Made by a program: the position numbers and the translations under genes. A stretch of 64,000 nucleotides of DNA. Source: Protopterus annectens (taxonomy: Eukaryota > Chordata > Ceratodontiformes > Protopteridae). The stretch lies in contig NC_056735.1 of the NCBI RefSeq assembly GCF_019279795.1, forward strand, positions 1,944,315,821 through 1,944,379,820. The letters are read 5' to 3'. A model generated the notes under the pieces. The model was not told where the DNA came from. It saw only the letters and a program-made list of their open reading frames with translations, and made no database searches. Shown in pieces: positions 24,860 to 36,180 of this stretch (the stretch's first letter is position 1; each line of letters opens with the position of its first letter).

Positions 24860-26640
24860 TCTAAGGCTAACCATCTTGCACAATACAGTGATCATGGGTA
24901 ACTCAATACTGAGGCATGCACATCCCATTCACTAGGTTGAATATGAAGCAGGTAACAGACAACTATCAATCACATGCCAGCATCTAACACATGACACAGC
25001 CAGTCATGTCACTCCACAACTACAAGTATCACTCCATATCCATGTGGGTGTGAATGAATTGGGACACACCTCCCTGGACTACATGACAGGATACATGGTT
25101 GAACTCTCTGCCTATGCTGTTCAGGCAGGTGTGACAGTAGCCCTGGTCAGTGTCCCGCTGTAACCCAGAATTATGCTGTGATACTATCAACAGATTGTTG
25201 ACTGCAACATTGGCTTTCGTGTTATGTGTCATTCTTAGGGGATCCAGGGCCTCTCTGCCTGGGATGGCATGATTTCCAGAACCCAATGGCTTGCCATGGA
25301 TGTCCTACATCTGTCACCTCTGGGTTGCCAGGTAATGGCTACATGTCTTGCCACCCCTATGGTGCCTTATTGGGCAGTATTCCTAATGTTATTACCACCA
25401 TAACAGCTACACATGTATGCAATCTGAGGGTCATGCTGCTCAACAGTGGAAATCTAATTGTCAGGATGCAGTCACTCACAGCAGTGTTTGGAGTGGAAGA
25501 CACATGTCTGCTGTAGTGGAGAGGTGGTTCACAGCAGCAGACAACAAACCTGTAGTATCAGGCTATGACTCATTCCACAGCTGTCAGCCCCTAAATATTG
25601 ACCACACCACACCTCCACAGGTGTTGTCTCTATATTCATTATGGTTAGGAACACCTCCAGACTAGCATCCCATCATAATGCACTGGAGATACTTCCAGTA
25701 CAACCGCCTTGGGTTAATGGTGCTATCCAGACCATAGCCTGCTATGGGTCCACATCTATGTCCCTAGACTGTCAATGCACATTCCTCAACACCCTGCAAT
25801 CTCTGACGGTCCAATGCAACACTGACATAGTAAAAGTCTTCAACTACCCCTCCATCACCTGGAGAATGTAGGCAATCTCCAGTACAGTGGCCCAACACTT
25901 CTGGGATTCATCATTTCCATTGCCTACATCAGATAATACTGACCCAAGGTAGAGGATGCAACAGCCATGACCTGTGTTGACCACTTAAATATGGGACCAT
26001 TGCTCATACCAGATGTCAATCCCTGTATGGTGAGATTCACACAGGCTGTAATCAACATGGAACTCAACATGTCAGCCACACCCCCCACAAAGATAACCAC
26101 CTGGCAAAAACTCTCCAAAGCTGACTTTGTAGCCATGAAAACAGGGATGGATGTCTTCAATGCACCTATAGAAATGGGATGTAGCTGCGTGACTATAGAA
26201 TCATACACATAGGCACTGTACAAACAGCAACATGAATGCATGGTGCTAGCCAGAGCAAACAGAACCCAGACACTGGGAGACATTGTAATGGTCCCCTACC
26301 ATTACTGAATTGTACATCAGAAGGAGTACACTGTTGTAGGGAAAGGTGGTGTCCCATGACTGTTTAGCTCCCTTATTAGCCTCAAACACAACTTTGGATC
26401 CCTCCTGGAGTCCCTGACATGCATCTATGGCAGCAGAGATTCAGCAGACACTGATGACAGTCACAACAGCCATGATAGTTACATCAACAACCTCCACAGC
26501 ATTAAACACAAGTGCTGCGAGTTACAGCACAAAGCTAATACTAATGCTAAGACAACAGATATTGGCCACAGTCTTGGCAACACATTCAGTGCCAGCTTTA
26601 CCCCTCTCTCCCCGCACAAGTGAAGTGCTGAGTGAATGTG
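24860..26640 (+). pseudogene. CR1-like LINE relic inside copy 1: ORF1 esterase, endonuclease, linker
   Basis: Collinear at DNA level with the CR1-like copy at 16.07-17.49 kb but older. Upstream it retains the ORF1 SGNH esterase: VIMGNSILRH (GDS block changed to GNS) near 24,893, HIHVGVNELG (the GTND block, here GVNE) near 25,045, and a DVLHLSPLG block near 25,300. Then come endonuclease relics (GSCCSTVEI, EVVHSS) and the EN-RT linker to about 26,640 (compare AACAGAACC.AGAC.CT at 26,259 and 17,116; TTCAGTGC.A..TTTACCCC at 26,585 and 17,463). The RT is missing. Many stops and frameshifts. It sits wholly within the giant element, so it inserted into it or was captured by it. Confidence 0.8.
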
Positions 26641-26968
26641 TTCTCACATACTGTATCTCATGTCCATTCAAGGCATCTGTGTGTCACCAGGATGTGGCCC
26701 TGCAGCAAGGCCACAGGGTATAACAGTGTAGTGACACATCCACCATGTCATAGGCAGGATACAGTATGTGCACGGTAATTCCTGATCTGTAACACAGTGA
26801 TTACATATGCCTCAGATTATAGGGCTGAGGGTTGTACATGGGTACATGTTGATGTACAACATCTGTTGTAGAATGGAGAATGGTGCATGTTATGGTTGGG
26901 ACACACCTCCAATTGCTAATAACCACAGCCACAGGGGGTATTCATCAAGCAAACACACTGAGATTACT

Positions 26969-27133
<165 letters not shown>

Positions 27134-27134
27134 C

Positions 27135-28200
27135 TTGCCAGTACTGAGATTCATAGGTTCATTGCTTCATAGGTGTGTAGTAAGTGAATGGGCCTGAAGG
27201 CTCTACAAGGTTAGTCCAAAGAAATACCTTGACATCAGACCACATGACAATAGTCCCCAGTGTGGCTCAGGGGTATAGTCACTGGAGTGGTCCCCAGGGG
27301 TGGGTATTTTATTCACCATTCACTCATCCAGGTTTCTTTTGTGGGTGGCCAATGATGTGCACTGCTTCCCATGTATGGGATCTATATTCCATAACACGGA
27401 CCGTGTTTGGGTTGTGCACATGTCCCACATGCATGTTCTTTGACATGTGGAAGTGTACTTGAGGTCTCTGGGACATGTTGTGTGGACAGATTGGTATCTT
27501 CTAATGTAGCATTCCTGACCTCATTTGGTGAGACCTGGCTATGTAACTGAGGTTGTGATTGCACCTACATTGATAGTATGATACAGGTATTCAGTGGAGT
27601 TAGTGGCTTCTGTCCATACAAGGCATGTGTATAAAGCATGGTATTGCCTTTGTGGGGTACGTTTGCAGACTCTACAGTTGTTGCAGGTGTCCAGTGGGGA
27701 ATATGGCAAAAGGGCCACTATACACATTTATTGGGCTACTGAGGGGATGGAACGGGGTAACATGTACTTTTACTTGCTGGATAACACACAGTCAGGAGAT
27801 GTAACACATCAAAGTACTTTCTGATGTCAGTGGCACTGTTGTGGTCAACAGGCATGTAGTACACTGCTATCACACCATAGGTACTATCTGTGAGGCAATA
27901 TGCAGGGGAACTACCTATATAGTGGTTGTTGCCTAGCCAAGTGTGTTTGAGTCTGATACGTGGGTAGAGAGGGGTCTTTGAGTAATAGAAGGTTTGCCTA
28001 TATTGTTCACTAATCCATACTGTCACATTTAGAGCTGTGGATTGTCTACACCAACCTCTCCGGTGATTGACATCTGTTGGCCTTGTAATGTGGACATTGT
28101 GACATATACTAGGTCCTCAACATAATAATTTAGCAAAACCCACCCCTAATGGATCCTGTTATTACACAATCACACCAACCACCACACAGGATACTGATGA
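27135..28200. other. Giant-element interior, mostly unassigned
   Basis: A truncated tandem unit (GCCAGTACTGAGATTCAT) lies at 27,136. A degenerate box A-like TGTGGCTCAGGGGTATAG is at about 27,260, without a B box. A 96-codon minus-strand frame at 27,736-28,026 has no domain I recognise. From about 27,970 the sequence is collinear with copy 2 (53,263 onward). Confidence 0.45.
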
Positions 28201-28204
28201 CAGA

Positions 28205-29960
28205 CACACACAAACACACTTGCCAGTACTGAGATTCAAACCCCTACTTAGCTATGTATTGCTACTACAGTGTACCACATTTATTGCATGCATCACAGAG
28301 CTTACAGGTTGGATGTTACCCCAAGGTACTAGTAAGGTGAGGAACATCACCAGCCCTTGTAAATACTAGCATTGGGTAATGTAGTGGATGAGAGATTCCA
28401 AAAAATATTTTACCCTGCACACACGTTTACATTTGCCAGGGGTGAGGTTCAAACCTCTATAGAGCAATCGTTTTGGGCCATTATGGTTACACATTTACCA
28501 CAAGTACCACTGACCTTACATGATTTAGGGTTGGCAACAGGTACTTCTAAGGTGGATGATATCGACAGGACTGCTAAAGTCAGGCACTGAGATGTGTACT
28601 GGGTGCAAATGGGGCCAAAATCTTTGAGGTATGGACATACATATGTATACACACAAACACTTGCCAGGCATGAGATTCAATCCCATACCAATGGTGTTAA
28701 TGCTACTACATTGTTCCGCATTTATTGCATGCACTATGGAGCTTACATGTTGGAAAGTTGTGCCAAAGTATCTTTGAAGGTGAGTGATAGCAGCAGTGGT
28801 AAAGGAGGGGTAAGGGAAGTGTTGGAAGTGTGAACAATCACAAAATCAGGACACTATAAGGATAGACACACTCTGTCACACAAACACTCACACAGTTGCC
28901 AAGATCAGGATTGGAACTCCTACCTAACTAGTTTGCTACACTACAGTTTTACAGAATTATCACATTTGCCATGGAGCTTATACATTGGAGAGCTGTCCAA
29001 AGGTATCTTTGAAGGTTAATCACATCAGCAGCAGTGCTAAAGGAGGGGTACGGGAAGTGTTTTAAGTGTGAATGACCATAAAATCAGATTTTTACAAGGA
29101 TGCACACACTCTCTCACACAAGCACTTACTTTTACACAGTTTTCCGGATCAGAACTTCTACCTAAATAGTTTGCTACACTACAGTATTACTCAGTTATCA
29201 CATGCACCACGGAGCTTATATGTCGGGGAGCTGTCCAAAGGTATCTTTGAAGGTGAGTCACATCAGCAACAGTGCTAAAGTAGGAGTAAGGGGAGAGTAG
29301 TAAGTGTGAATGTCCAGAAAATCAGATGTCATCAAAGACACACACACTTTCACTCAAAAACACAGAGTTTCATAGTTGCCATGCTTGGGATTAGAACTCC
29401 TACCTAATTAGTATGCAACACTATAGTATTACACAGTTATCACAAGTGCCACAGAGCTTATATGCTGGAGATCTGCCCAAAGGTATCTTTTAAGGTGAGT
29501 CACATCAGCAGCAGTGCTAAAGGAAGGGTAAGGGGAGAGTAGTAAGTGTGAATGTCCACAAAATCAGGTATCAACAAAGAAACACACACAGTTGCCATGT
29601 CTGGGATTAGAACTTCTACCTAACTAGTATGTAACACTACAGTATTACACAGTTATTGTGAACACCTTAGAGCTTATAGGGATAAGACTTCCCAAAGGGT
29701 TATTTCAAGGTGACTGACATCAGCAGGAGTGTTAATATGGGCAATGGGAAGTGAAGTGTGTGTGACTGTGCCATAAATCATTCACACACTCAGTTACAAA
29801 CAACTTTACATTTGACAGGACTGAGTTTACAAATGCTACATGAATACTTATTTGTACTACCGTGTTACACAGTTATCACGAGCACCACAGGGACTATAGG
29901 GCTGAGGGCTACCAAAAGGAATATCTATAGTGATTGACATAAGCACATCATGTGATATAG
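28205..29960 (-). repeat. Tandem array of tRNA-like units, eight copies (copy 1)
   Basis: Units of 214-242 bp start at about 28,221, 28,436, 28,663, 28,898, 29,140, 29,378, 29,592 and 29,815. A typical unit reads (CA)n, then GCCA...GGATTAGAACTCCTACC, then CACTACAGTATTACACAGTT, then GCCACAGAGCTTATA, then AAGGTATCTTTGAAGGTGAG, then CATCAGCAG. On the minus strand the first two blocks look like a tRNA: an acceptor/box A-like GTGGTGCATG followed about 50 nt later by a B-box-like GAGTTCTAATCC. Inner units are more alike than outer ones, as expected for tandem amplification. Confidence 0.85.
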
Positions 29961-31772
29961 GCTAATTGGATGTGTAGTGGGTGGGACAGACCTCATAATG
30001 GTATTCTCTCTGTCATTATCTGTCTCTCTCTCTCTCTCTCTCTCTTCTTCACATCTCTGTGTATGCTTGACATATTATAGTCTGTTGGCCTTAGATATGT
30101 GTAAGTATTCCTATTCACTGTGTGTGTGAAGCATAAATGGTGTACATTTTGGCATGTGTGCACAGACATCTGCAAATGACAGATATGTTTAGTCCACTGT
30201 GTTGTCAGACATGGCCATCATTTCTCTAAGTGTATGAGCATGTCCAGTATGACCTTCTGTAGTGAGTGTGTGAATCCATTCCAGGTAGGGTTGTACTCCA
30301 GTCCAGAGTTTGGTGTTCTACACCTACAGTTAGCAACCTGTTTCTGCAGATATCTGTAGATAGGTTGACAATATGGAGTCACAATGGGCGACAGTTAGGG
30401 GATTCCAACTATTGCTATCTGTGCTGCTCGTGTTACATGGCTGGTGTTAGCAGAGATATTCAGACATATTTTTTACACTATGATGTATTATGTCATCAAC
30501 TACTGACAAATATAATTATTTGCTCAGAGTTATTTACCGGGAAATACAAGATGAATGAAGCTTTGTACAGTATTGTGGGCCGCAGCTTACCCATTCTTGC
30601 ATACTCCTGCCATTCTGGAAGGTTACATACAGACACTTCCTGCTGGGTCTGTGTAAATGGTCCAGCACCTTGGTAGTATGGTGACTAAGGATCTCCTTAT
30701 TGTACATATATCGACTTAACAGAATGGTCATATCCTGCTGTGTCCATACCTCTCAGCTGTACAGATTCACCCAGGTTACCCTGAGGCAGGGCTCATATAT
30801 CTGGTCAGTTCCCCTTCACATTGTGGTTTATGAGTAGGTTTGTAGCCACCCATTACTGGGTTTGTAGGGGTAGTATGGGCACACATCAACATTTCAGACT
30901 TCACACACTCCATAGCATCCATGCTTCTACACCCCACCCAGTCTGTTATTCTATCCTCTTCCTAACATTACGCGAGCAATATCTGAGAAGTATCACTATA
31001 GTTGGCCCTTCATCCCAGTGGTATTTATGGATTGATCCATAGTCCATGCAGTAGGACATGGGAGGCATGCTACCGGGATTTGTCAACATGATCTTCCATT
31101 TGTGTTCTGTTGACTGTATTATGTTATTAGTTGGGACCCCATGAGATACCACACATTGGCACTATGGGTGAGGCACAGGCCTTTGACACAGGATTGTAGG
31201 CCATTTGGTAGTGATTCAGGTCATCTGTAGCAGGCCAGTGCATTACATTCCCAGGCTGCGAGCCAGTGGATTAACCTGGGGTGACGGTAAGTGCTCGAGG
31301 TGTTAATGGCAATAGTTCCTGTCCGTATTGATCCATTTGTCTGGATGCAGGCAGGGTGCTGCTTACTGCTAGGGACTCACCTGCATAGGACACCTCTTCA
31401 GCATGCTGCATTCTGTGGGTATTCCCATACAGATGTGGGTTCATACTGTATTCTTTCCCAACAGCAAGAATATGATCTGTGATAAACCTGTGGGGTGAGC
31501 TGAGTACATGTGTGATATGGAAGCTACTTACAGCTGACTCACAGATATACCTGGGACATTCCCCTTATGCTGCCTTGTGCAGGGACATAGGCAGTCTCAC
31601 ATTACTTCATAACTGTACCTTCTGTGGTCTTCCAGTGATTGGCCAGACAACATCAGTAGTCCATACTACACAGACAACTAATGTGCTGCTAACCTGTAGG
31701 TACAATTCCAAAGTTGTGTGGAGTTGACAGTTACATTTTATGCGCTCTGTCTAGGGTACTTCCACCTATGTA

Positions 31773-31778
<6 letters not shown>

Positions 31779-31840
<62 letters not shown>
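31779..31840. repeat. (AT)n microsatellite private to copy 1
   Basis: 62 bp of AT at a point where copy 2 has only TGTGTATGTATGGGCC (56,569-56,584), so the run arose after the copies separated. Confidence 0.9.
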
Positions 31841-31843
<3 letters not shown>

Positions 31844-32372
31844 CCCACATTCATGGCATGTCCATCTTTCAGACGGTGACAGATATTGACATCTGGACAG
31901 TGAGTATGGATGACATGGGTATTGCTGAGAAGCATTGTTTTTGGCACTGCAGTTGTCAGAACATGGCCCTGTCAACCACAGTACTGCCCATAGGCCACTG
32001 AGACACAACCCTCCATGCCTACATGCTGACCACTTCCATACAATATTGAGCACACAACAACCTAACACACAGACCCCTGCATATTGTACACATGCAAAAA
32101 ATCCATCCTGTAGATTGGCCCAGCTCGGGTAATCTGTGCTCCACTGATATTACTCTTCACACTTACATCTTACTGCATTTCTACATAGGATTGTGGGGGA
32201 GCCTCACCTGATGATTTTAAACATTTGCTATGACTTTACTGGTATTTCAGGTACTCTGTTGACTTCCATTTCATATTGTATTCTGACCTATCATGCAGAC
32301 TGGAGGCATATCAGTAGAGTACAGATTTTAGGTTTTATTGACCTACATTTCAGTTTCAGACTTCTTACCCTT

Positions 32373-32577
32373 CAGAACTAATTCACTAACACTCTTCAAG
32401 AGAAACCTTGACGAGTGGATGGGTAACAGAAAATATGCCCCTGGGATCACTTCATTGGCTCTGCTTGACAGAGGATCAGTTAATTAATCAATGGGGCAGC
32501 GAAAGCCAACACACTCTGGCTAGGCTTATAAATGCCCTCGGGCAGATAGCCTAGTACCTACCTATGAACCTATGAAC
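32373..32577 (+). mobile_element. 5'-truncated CR1-like 3' end insertion
   Basis: It matches 18,995-19,190 of the fuller CR1-like copy: CTTCAAG..AAACCTTGACGA, GGGATCACTT, GGCTCTGCT.GACAG, ending in the ATGAACCT repeat. Copy 2 of the giant element has an uninterrupted site (57,126-57,147: CAGAACTAA then ACAACTGCCAG), so this is a clean insertion of about 200 bp made after the two copies diverged. No target duplication is apparent, as is usual for CR1. Confidence 0.9.
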
Positions 32578-33101
32578 AACTGCCAGATCTGTTGTAGTCT
32601 GTCAGTGTAGGTCTGTAGAGGGACTGTTCACCATTGCCATCAATTGGAGGCCATAGCCCAGCCTTTCTTAATGGTCATCTGCACCTGTCCTGCAGACTGA
32701 GGCTGGTGGTGGGTATACGAGGCTCACTGACATGCATGTGTGTGTCCTATGGACATACATTTGGGCACCACATGTATTGCAGTGAGATATGTCACCTTAT
32801 CTAGTACTGCCTAGTACGCTTGACACCAGTATTTGTTATGGATTTCATGCTGCCCATATAGGTGTCCACTATCTGATGCCATTCCATTCAGCCACCCGAT
32901 TCCCTTGCATGATTGCGTCCATACAATAGATACAACTATCAAAACATACTACTCCATTCAGTAATTGATAGGATGAGTGATTTACCTTGTCGCTGGGCCA
33001 GTATTGATGATGGCGCTGGAGGGCTGACTATGTCGGATGCACATAGTACACTCCCTATACATGGTAAAGCACAGGTAGTGTCATGTTTGGCAACCCTTTT
33101 A

Positions 33102-34263
33102 CTATATGTGTGAGTTAGAGAGAGGTGTCATTCCCTGGGTCCATACCAACTCAGTGTATATGTGTTGCCTCTTTGCCCAGGCCTGGGCATACTGGGCATG
33201 CCTCTTTCTGCCTACATGGGCAGATTCAGGTAGTTCCTCCTCCGAGTCACTCTGTGCCTGTGATGGCCTTGGCAATGGTGGGGAGCTGTGTGGCCTTGCC
33301 CCATACTGTTCCTGCTGCAGCTGTTTCCACAGGGTCATATTGTGTAGCATGGCACATTCTGTGAACATTTGTGTACATATAACTGGAGAATACTGCAAGG
33401 GTCTACCGGATATGTGCAGGCAGCAGAATCATGACTTGAGCATCCCAAACACATTCTCTATTATGATTCTGCTTTGTGCGTGTGCCTCATTATGGAGTTC
33501 TTGTTCAGATGTATGTGCATTCCTGAGGGGTGTCATCAGCCACAGCTCCAGTGCGTAGCCAGCATCCTCCAATAAGTGGCCATATGGATGTCCACACTGG
33601 CAAATGACTGGTACAGCTGTGTCATATGCCAGATATGGGAGTTCTGATAGCTTCCAGGGCTGCCAGCACACACATCCAAGATAATGCCCTGGGCATGGCA
33701 CATGACCTGGCAGTTGATGAGGGGAAGCCCTTGCAGTTTATGTAGACCCTATCCCGCTCACCGAGTGGTGCTCTGATTTGTATGCGCATGCAGTCTATAG
33801 CACCCACTACCTCAGGGTATTTTGCTATTTGGTGGAAGAGATGCATATTGCTGGTCAACGCCTCACAAGTGTTGAGGAAATATATGTGCTCACTGGCATG
33901 TGCTGACATGGCATCCAGGAACTGGTGGAGTACCCTGGATGCTGATGCCTTTGAGATCCCAATGATATCCCCAGTTGCCCTTTGGAAGGTACCTGTGTCT
34001 AGTATTCTTAGACCTACACATACCTTGATATCCACTGGGATGGGCTCTCCTCTGTCGGTTCTGTGTATGAGATGGGGCTGACACAGCTCAACAATTTTCT
34101 GTAGAATATCCCTTTCCACCCTATAGCGCTCCACTCTCTCCAGCTCATGTAGCCTCTGGTAGGTTACCCTGGGTCTGTACACTCTTCTCCTCCTCGTCAC
34201 TGTTGGCTGATTGTCAGCATTCACATCTGCACCACCCTCAGCCTCTTGCACATATTGATGCAT
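33102..34263 (-). pseudogene. HARBI1-like DDE transposase (copy 1), frameshifted
   Basis: Harbinger transposases cut and join DNA with a DDE triad and need a Myb-like partner. Here the N-terminal frame (34,263-33,622, 213 codons) has a basic segment (RRRRVYRPRVTYQ), a helix-turn-helix-like stretch (IIGISKASASRVLHQFLDAM) and the first catalytic aspartate in EVVGAIDCMRIQI. A frameshift near 33,720 leads to frame 33,701-33,429, with the second aspartate in LEDAGYALELWLMTPLRN and the glutamate in RIIIENVFGMLK. A further shift near 33,430 gives the C-terminal tail (33,398-33,102) ending in an acidic, then basic stretch. Total about 385 codons, normal for the family. In copy 2 the first ATG (at 58,779) is 10 residues upstream; in copy 1 that ATG has become TTG. 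The DDE residues survive but the frame is broken at least twice. Confidence 0.88.
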
Positions 34264-34380
34264 GAGAGCGACAGCAGCCCCTACAATTTAACTAGTTTTG
34301 TCAGGTAAAATTTCCCCGTCTGTGTACAATGGTGGTGTAGTGTTTGTGGGAAAAAAACAGACTGAAAGGTGTTTGCATAG

Positions 34381-34386
34381 TTTATA
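34381..34386 (-). promoter_or_regulatory. Candidate TATA box for the copy 1 transposase
   Basis: The minus strand reads ACTACTATAAACTATGCAAA about 115 bp upstream of the first available ATG. The same block is kept in copy 2 (58,873-58,878). Confidence 0.4.
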
Positions 34387-35189
34387 GTAGTGTTCTTGGC
34401 TGCTGCCTGTGTAATTTGCTGATTATGATACATTTCACCTGTCAGCTATACTAGTTCTTCTTGATTGCCTTCCTACTGTTGTTTTCCCTTCCCATTGCCT
34501 TCTCTTTTAAGCCCTGAAGTGCACCACGCATACCCAGTACTCAGATGTGAACAGAGCTGCTATTTCCTATTTTTTTTGTTTGTTTAAAACCCGGTGTGCG
34601 GTGCACACACCCATTTCAGCAGGGAAAACAGTGCTCAACAATGTGAGACACACCTCCCTTGCTTAGCTTTGCTTAGCTATGGCAAACACAGGCCACGCAG
34701 CTCCAATAAGCTTACAGCATGCATAACACTACCACTTATGAGGTCATCCACCTTTTATACTTATACAATGGTGTTGCTGCACTTACACGTTTGGGTGCAA
34801 GCTAACACTGAGATGAAATCTGTGATTTAGTATCAATCCCCTCATTTACATAAACCAGAATGCTAATTCATAGTTGACACACTGACACTGAGCCTTCCCC
34901 CTTAGCAACCACTATTCCATGGTATTGTTGTCTTATGCATGCCATTGACTATTATGGCAAAATGCTGATTTGGGTATAAAAGCTTATTTCCCCCTTTTTT
35001 ATTTTCATGGCAATCCAGTTTGTGCACCACTGCCTACCCTTAAACAGCTGAGATCGGCCAAAAAAATATTATTTTTTTTATAATATTGCAACTATTTTTC
35101 ATGACAATGGCCATATATTTGGCCATTGGCATGCCTACTACATTGAATACATGGTTTCTTTTGAGCTGTCATGCCTCCATTTTGTAATT

Positions 35190-35230
35190 TGCAGAAATGC
35201 ATTCAGTTAGTAACTGAATACATTTCTGCA
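35190..35230. repeat. Conserved subterminal 20-bp-stem hairpin (copy 1)
   Basis: TGCAGAAATGCATTCAGTTA (35,190-35,209), one centre base, then its inverted copy (35,211-35,230), with one C.A mismatch. It lies about 235 bp from the right end. Copy 2 has the matching hairpin with compensatory changes. Confidence 0.85.
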
Positions 35231-35534
35231 GGTTACACTATTCCTGCACAGACACCTGCCTGCTTCCTGGATTGCTAATTCACCTCATTTCCATGGTTTT
35301 CACCAGCAAAGGAGGTAATTAGCATATAGCAGTGGTGTCTGTGTGGGAATAGTGTAGGAGTGCTCATGCACGTCCTGGGAGCTTGATCCTGGATCGCTCG
35401 GCAGCCATATTGCATGCAGTAGCTCTTGCACTATTCCTGCACTCCATGCAGAGCTTGCTGAATCCAGGTGAAGGTGAGACATATTCAAATACAAAACAAA
35501 TGGAATAAATATTGAATAATGCCTTTCATGTAAT

Positions 35535-35810
35535 CCGCTGTGGTGCAGCAGTAGCATTGTTGCCTCACAGCAAGAGGTTCTCCCATTTGATTCTCGGCTG
35601 GAGTGCGGGGAGTGCCTTCTGTGTGGAGTCTGCATGTCCTCCCCGCAGTTGGGTGGGCGTTCAAAAGACATGCGTAAATAGGCGTGCCTTTGTTGAAGGT
35701 TGAACTTCGAGCTGGCCCCTGAGCGTTAGTCAAAATCTACTGCCAATCATTAGTGGACCGAAGTTCCGCTGTGGCGACCCCTAACTGGGAAAAGCCGAAA
35801 GACAACAACA
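35535..35810 (+). mobile_element. tRNA-derived SINE with V-SINE/DANA-type 3' end
   Basis: The head has a good pol III box A (TGGTGCAGCAGTAGC) and a worn box B (TTTGATTCTCGG). Next comes GTGTGGAGTCTGCATGTCCT, common in fish SINEs, and the 3' end GTGGCGACCCCTAACTGGGA then AAAGCCGAAAGACAACAACA, close to the tail known from zebrafish DANA/HE1-type SINEs. It lies just outside the right end of copy 1. Family name is by resemblance only. Confidence 0.75.
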
Positions 35811-36073
35811 TTGTGTATAACAATATTAGTGCTCGACTGAAGGGAAGGAAAACCACCCTTGGTAAAGAAAAAAAATGACATTCAGACAGAGTGTTACTTT
35901 AAAATATTTATAATGGCATGCATTGAAAAGGGTTGTACTCACATTCTGTTAAAAAAATAGTCAGGCAGCTTTAAAGTGTTCATTGGAAAAATATAACTAT
36001 GCTGCCTTATTAAAATTAAAGCTTAAGCAAATTGTGAAGTGCAAATTAATGTACTGATATTCTAAAGACATGC

Positions 36074-36180
36074 GTCTGGAGCATTTCTCCCCGGGCCTCC
36101 GCTGAAAACATGATCTGTGGAACCTAGTCGGACTTTCCCGGTCAACAAATGTTAAATAAATAAATAAAATAAAAATAAAA
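36074..36180 (+). mobile_element. Retroposon 3' tail (L2-type), second plus-strand copy
   Basis: TCTGGAGCATTTCTCCCCGG through CTAGTCGGACTTTCCCGGTC to AACAAATGTTAAATAAATAA. Nearly identical to 15,468-15,548. Ends in (AAAT)n. Confidence 0.75.

Larger units (their letters stand above)
29961..33100. other. Giant-element interior, non-coding, paralogous to 54,710-57,660
   Basis: Collinear with copy 2 over its whole length (for example ATCCATTCCAGGTAGGGTTG at 30,274 and 55,028, and GACAATATGGAGTCACAATG). It includes a (CT)n run at 30,022-30,046 and the CATACCTCTCA-type start of the small inverted-repeat family at 30,747. Open frames here are short, and I see no domain in either copy. Confidence 0.6.

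Noticed and set aside
27736-28026. 96-codon minus-strand frame as a gene
   Set aside because: No recognised domain, and the right part aligns with non-coding sequence in copy 2 where the frame is not kept.
30266-30676. 136-codon plus frame, similar to a shorter frame at 54,993-55,268, as a conserved gene
   Set aside because: Similarity follows from the duplicated DNA; the frames are shifted and stopped differently, cysteine-rich without a pattern, and have no domain.
33106-33558. 150-codon plus-strand frame (and similar at 58,097-58,757)
   Set aside because: Antisense shadow of the Harbinger transposase; catalytic blocks are read on the minus strand.
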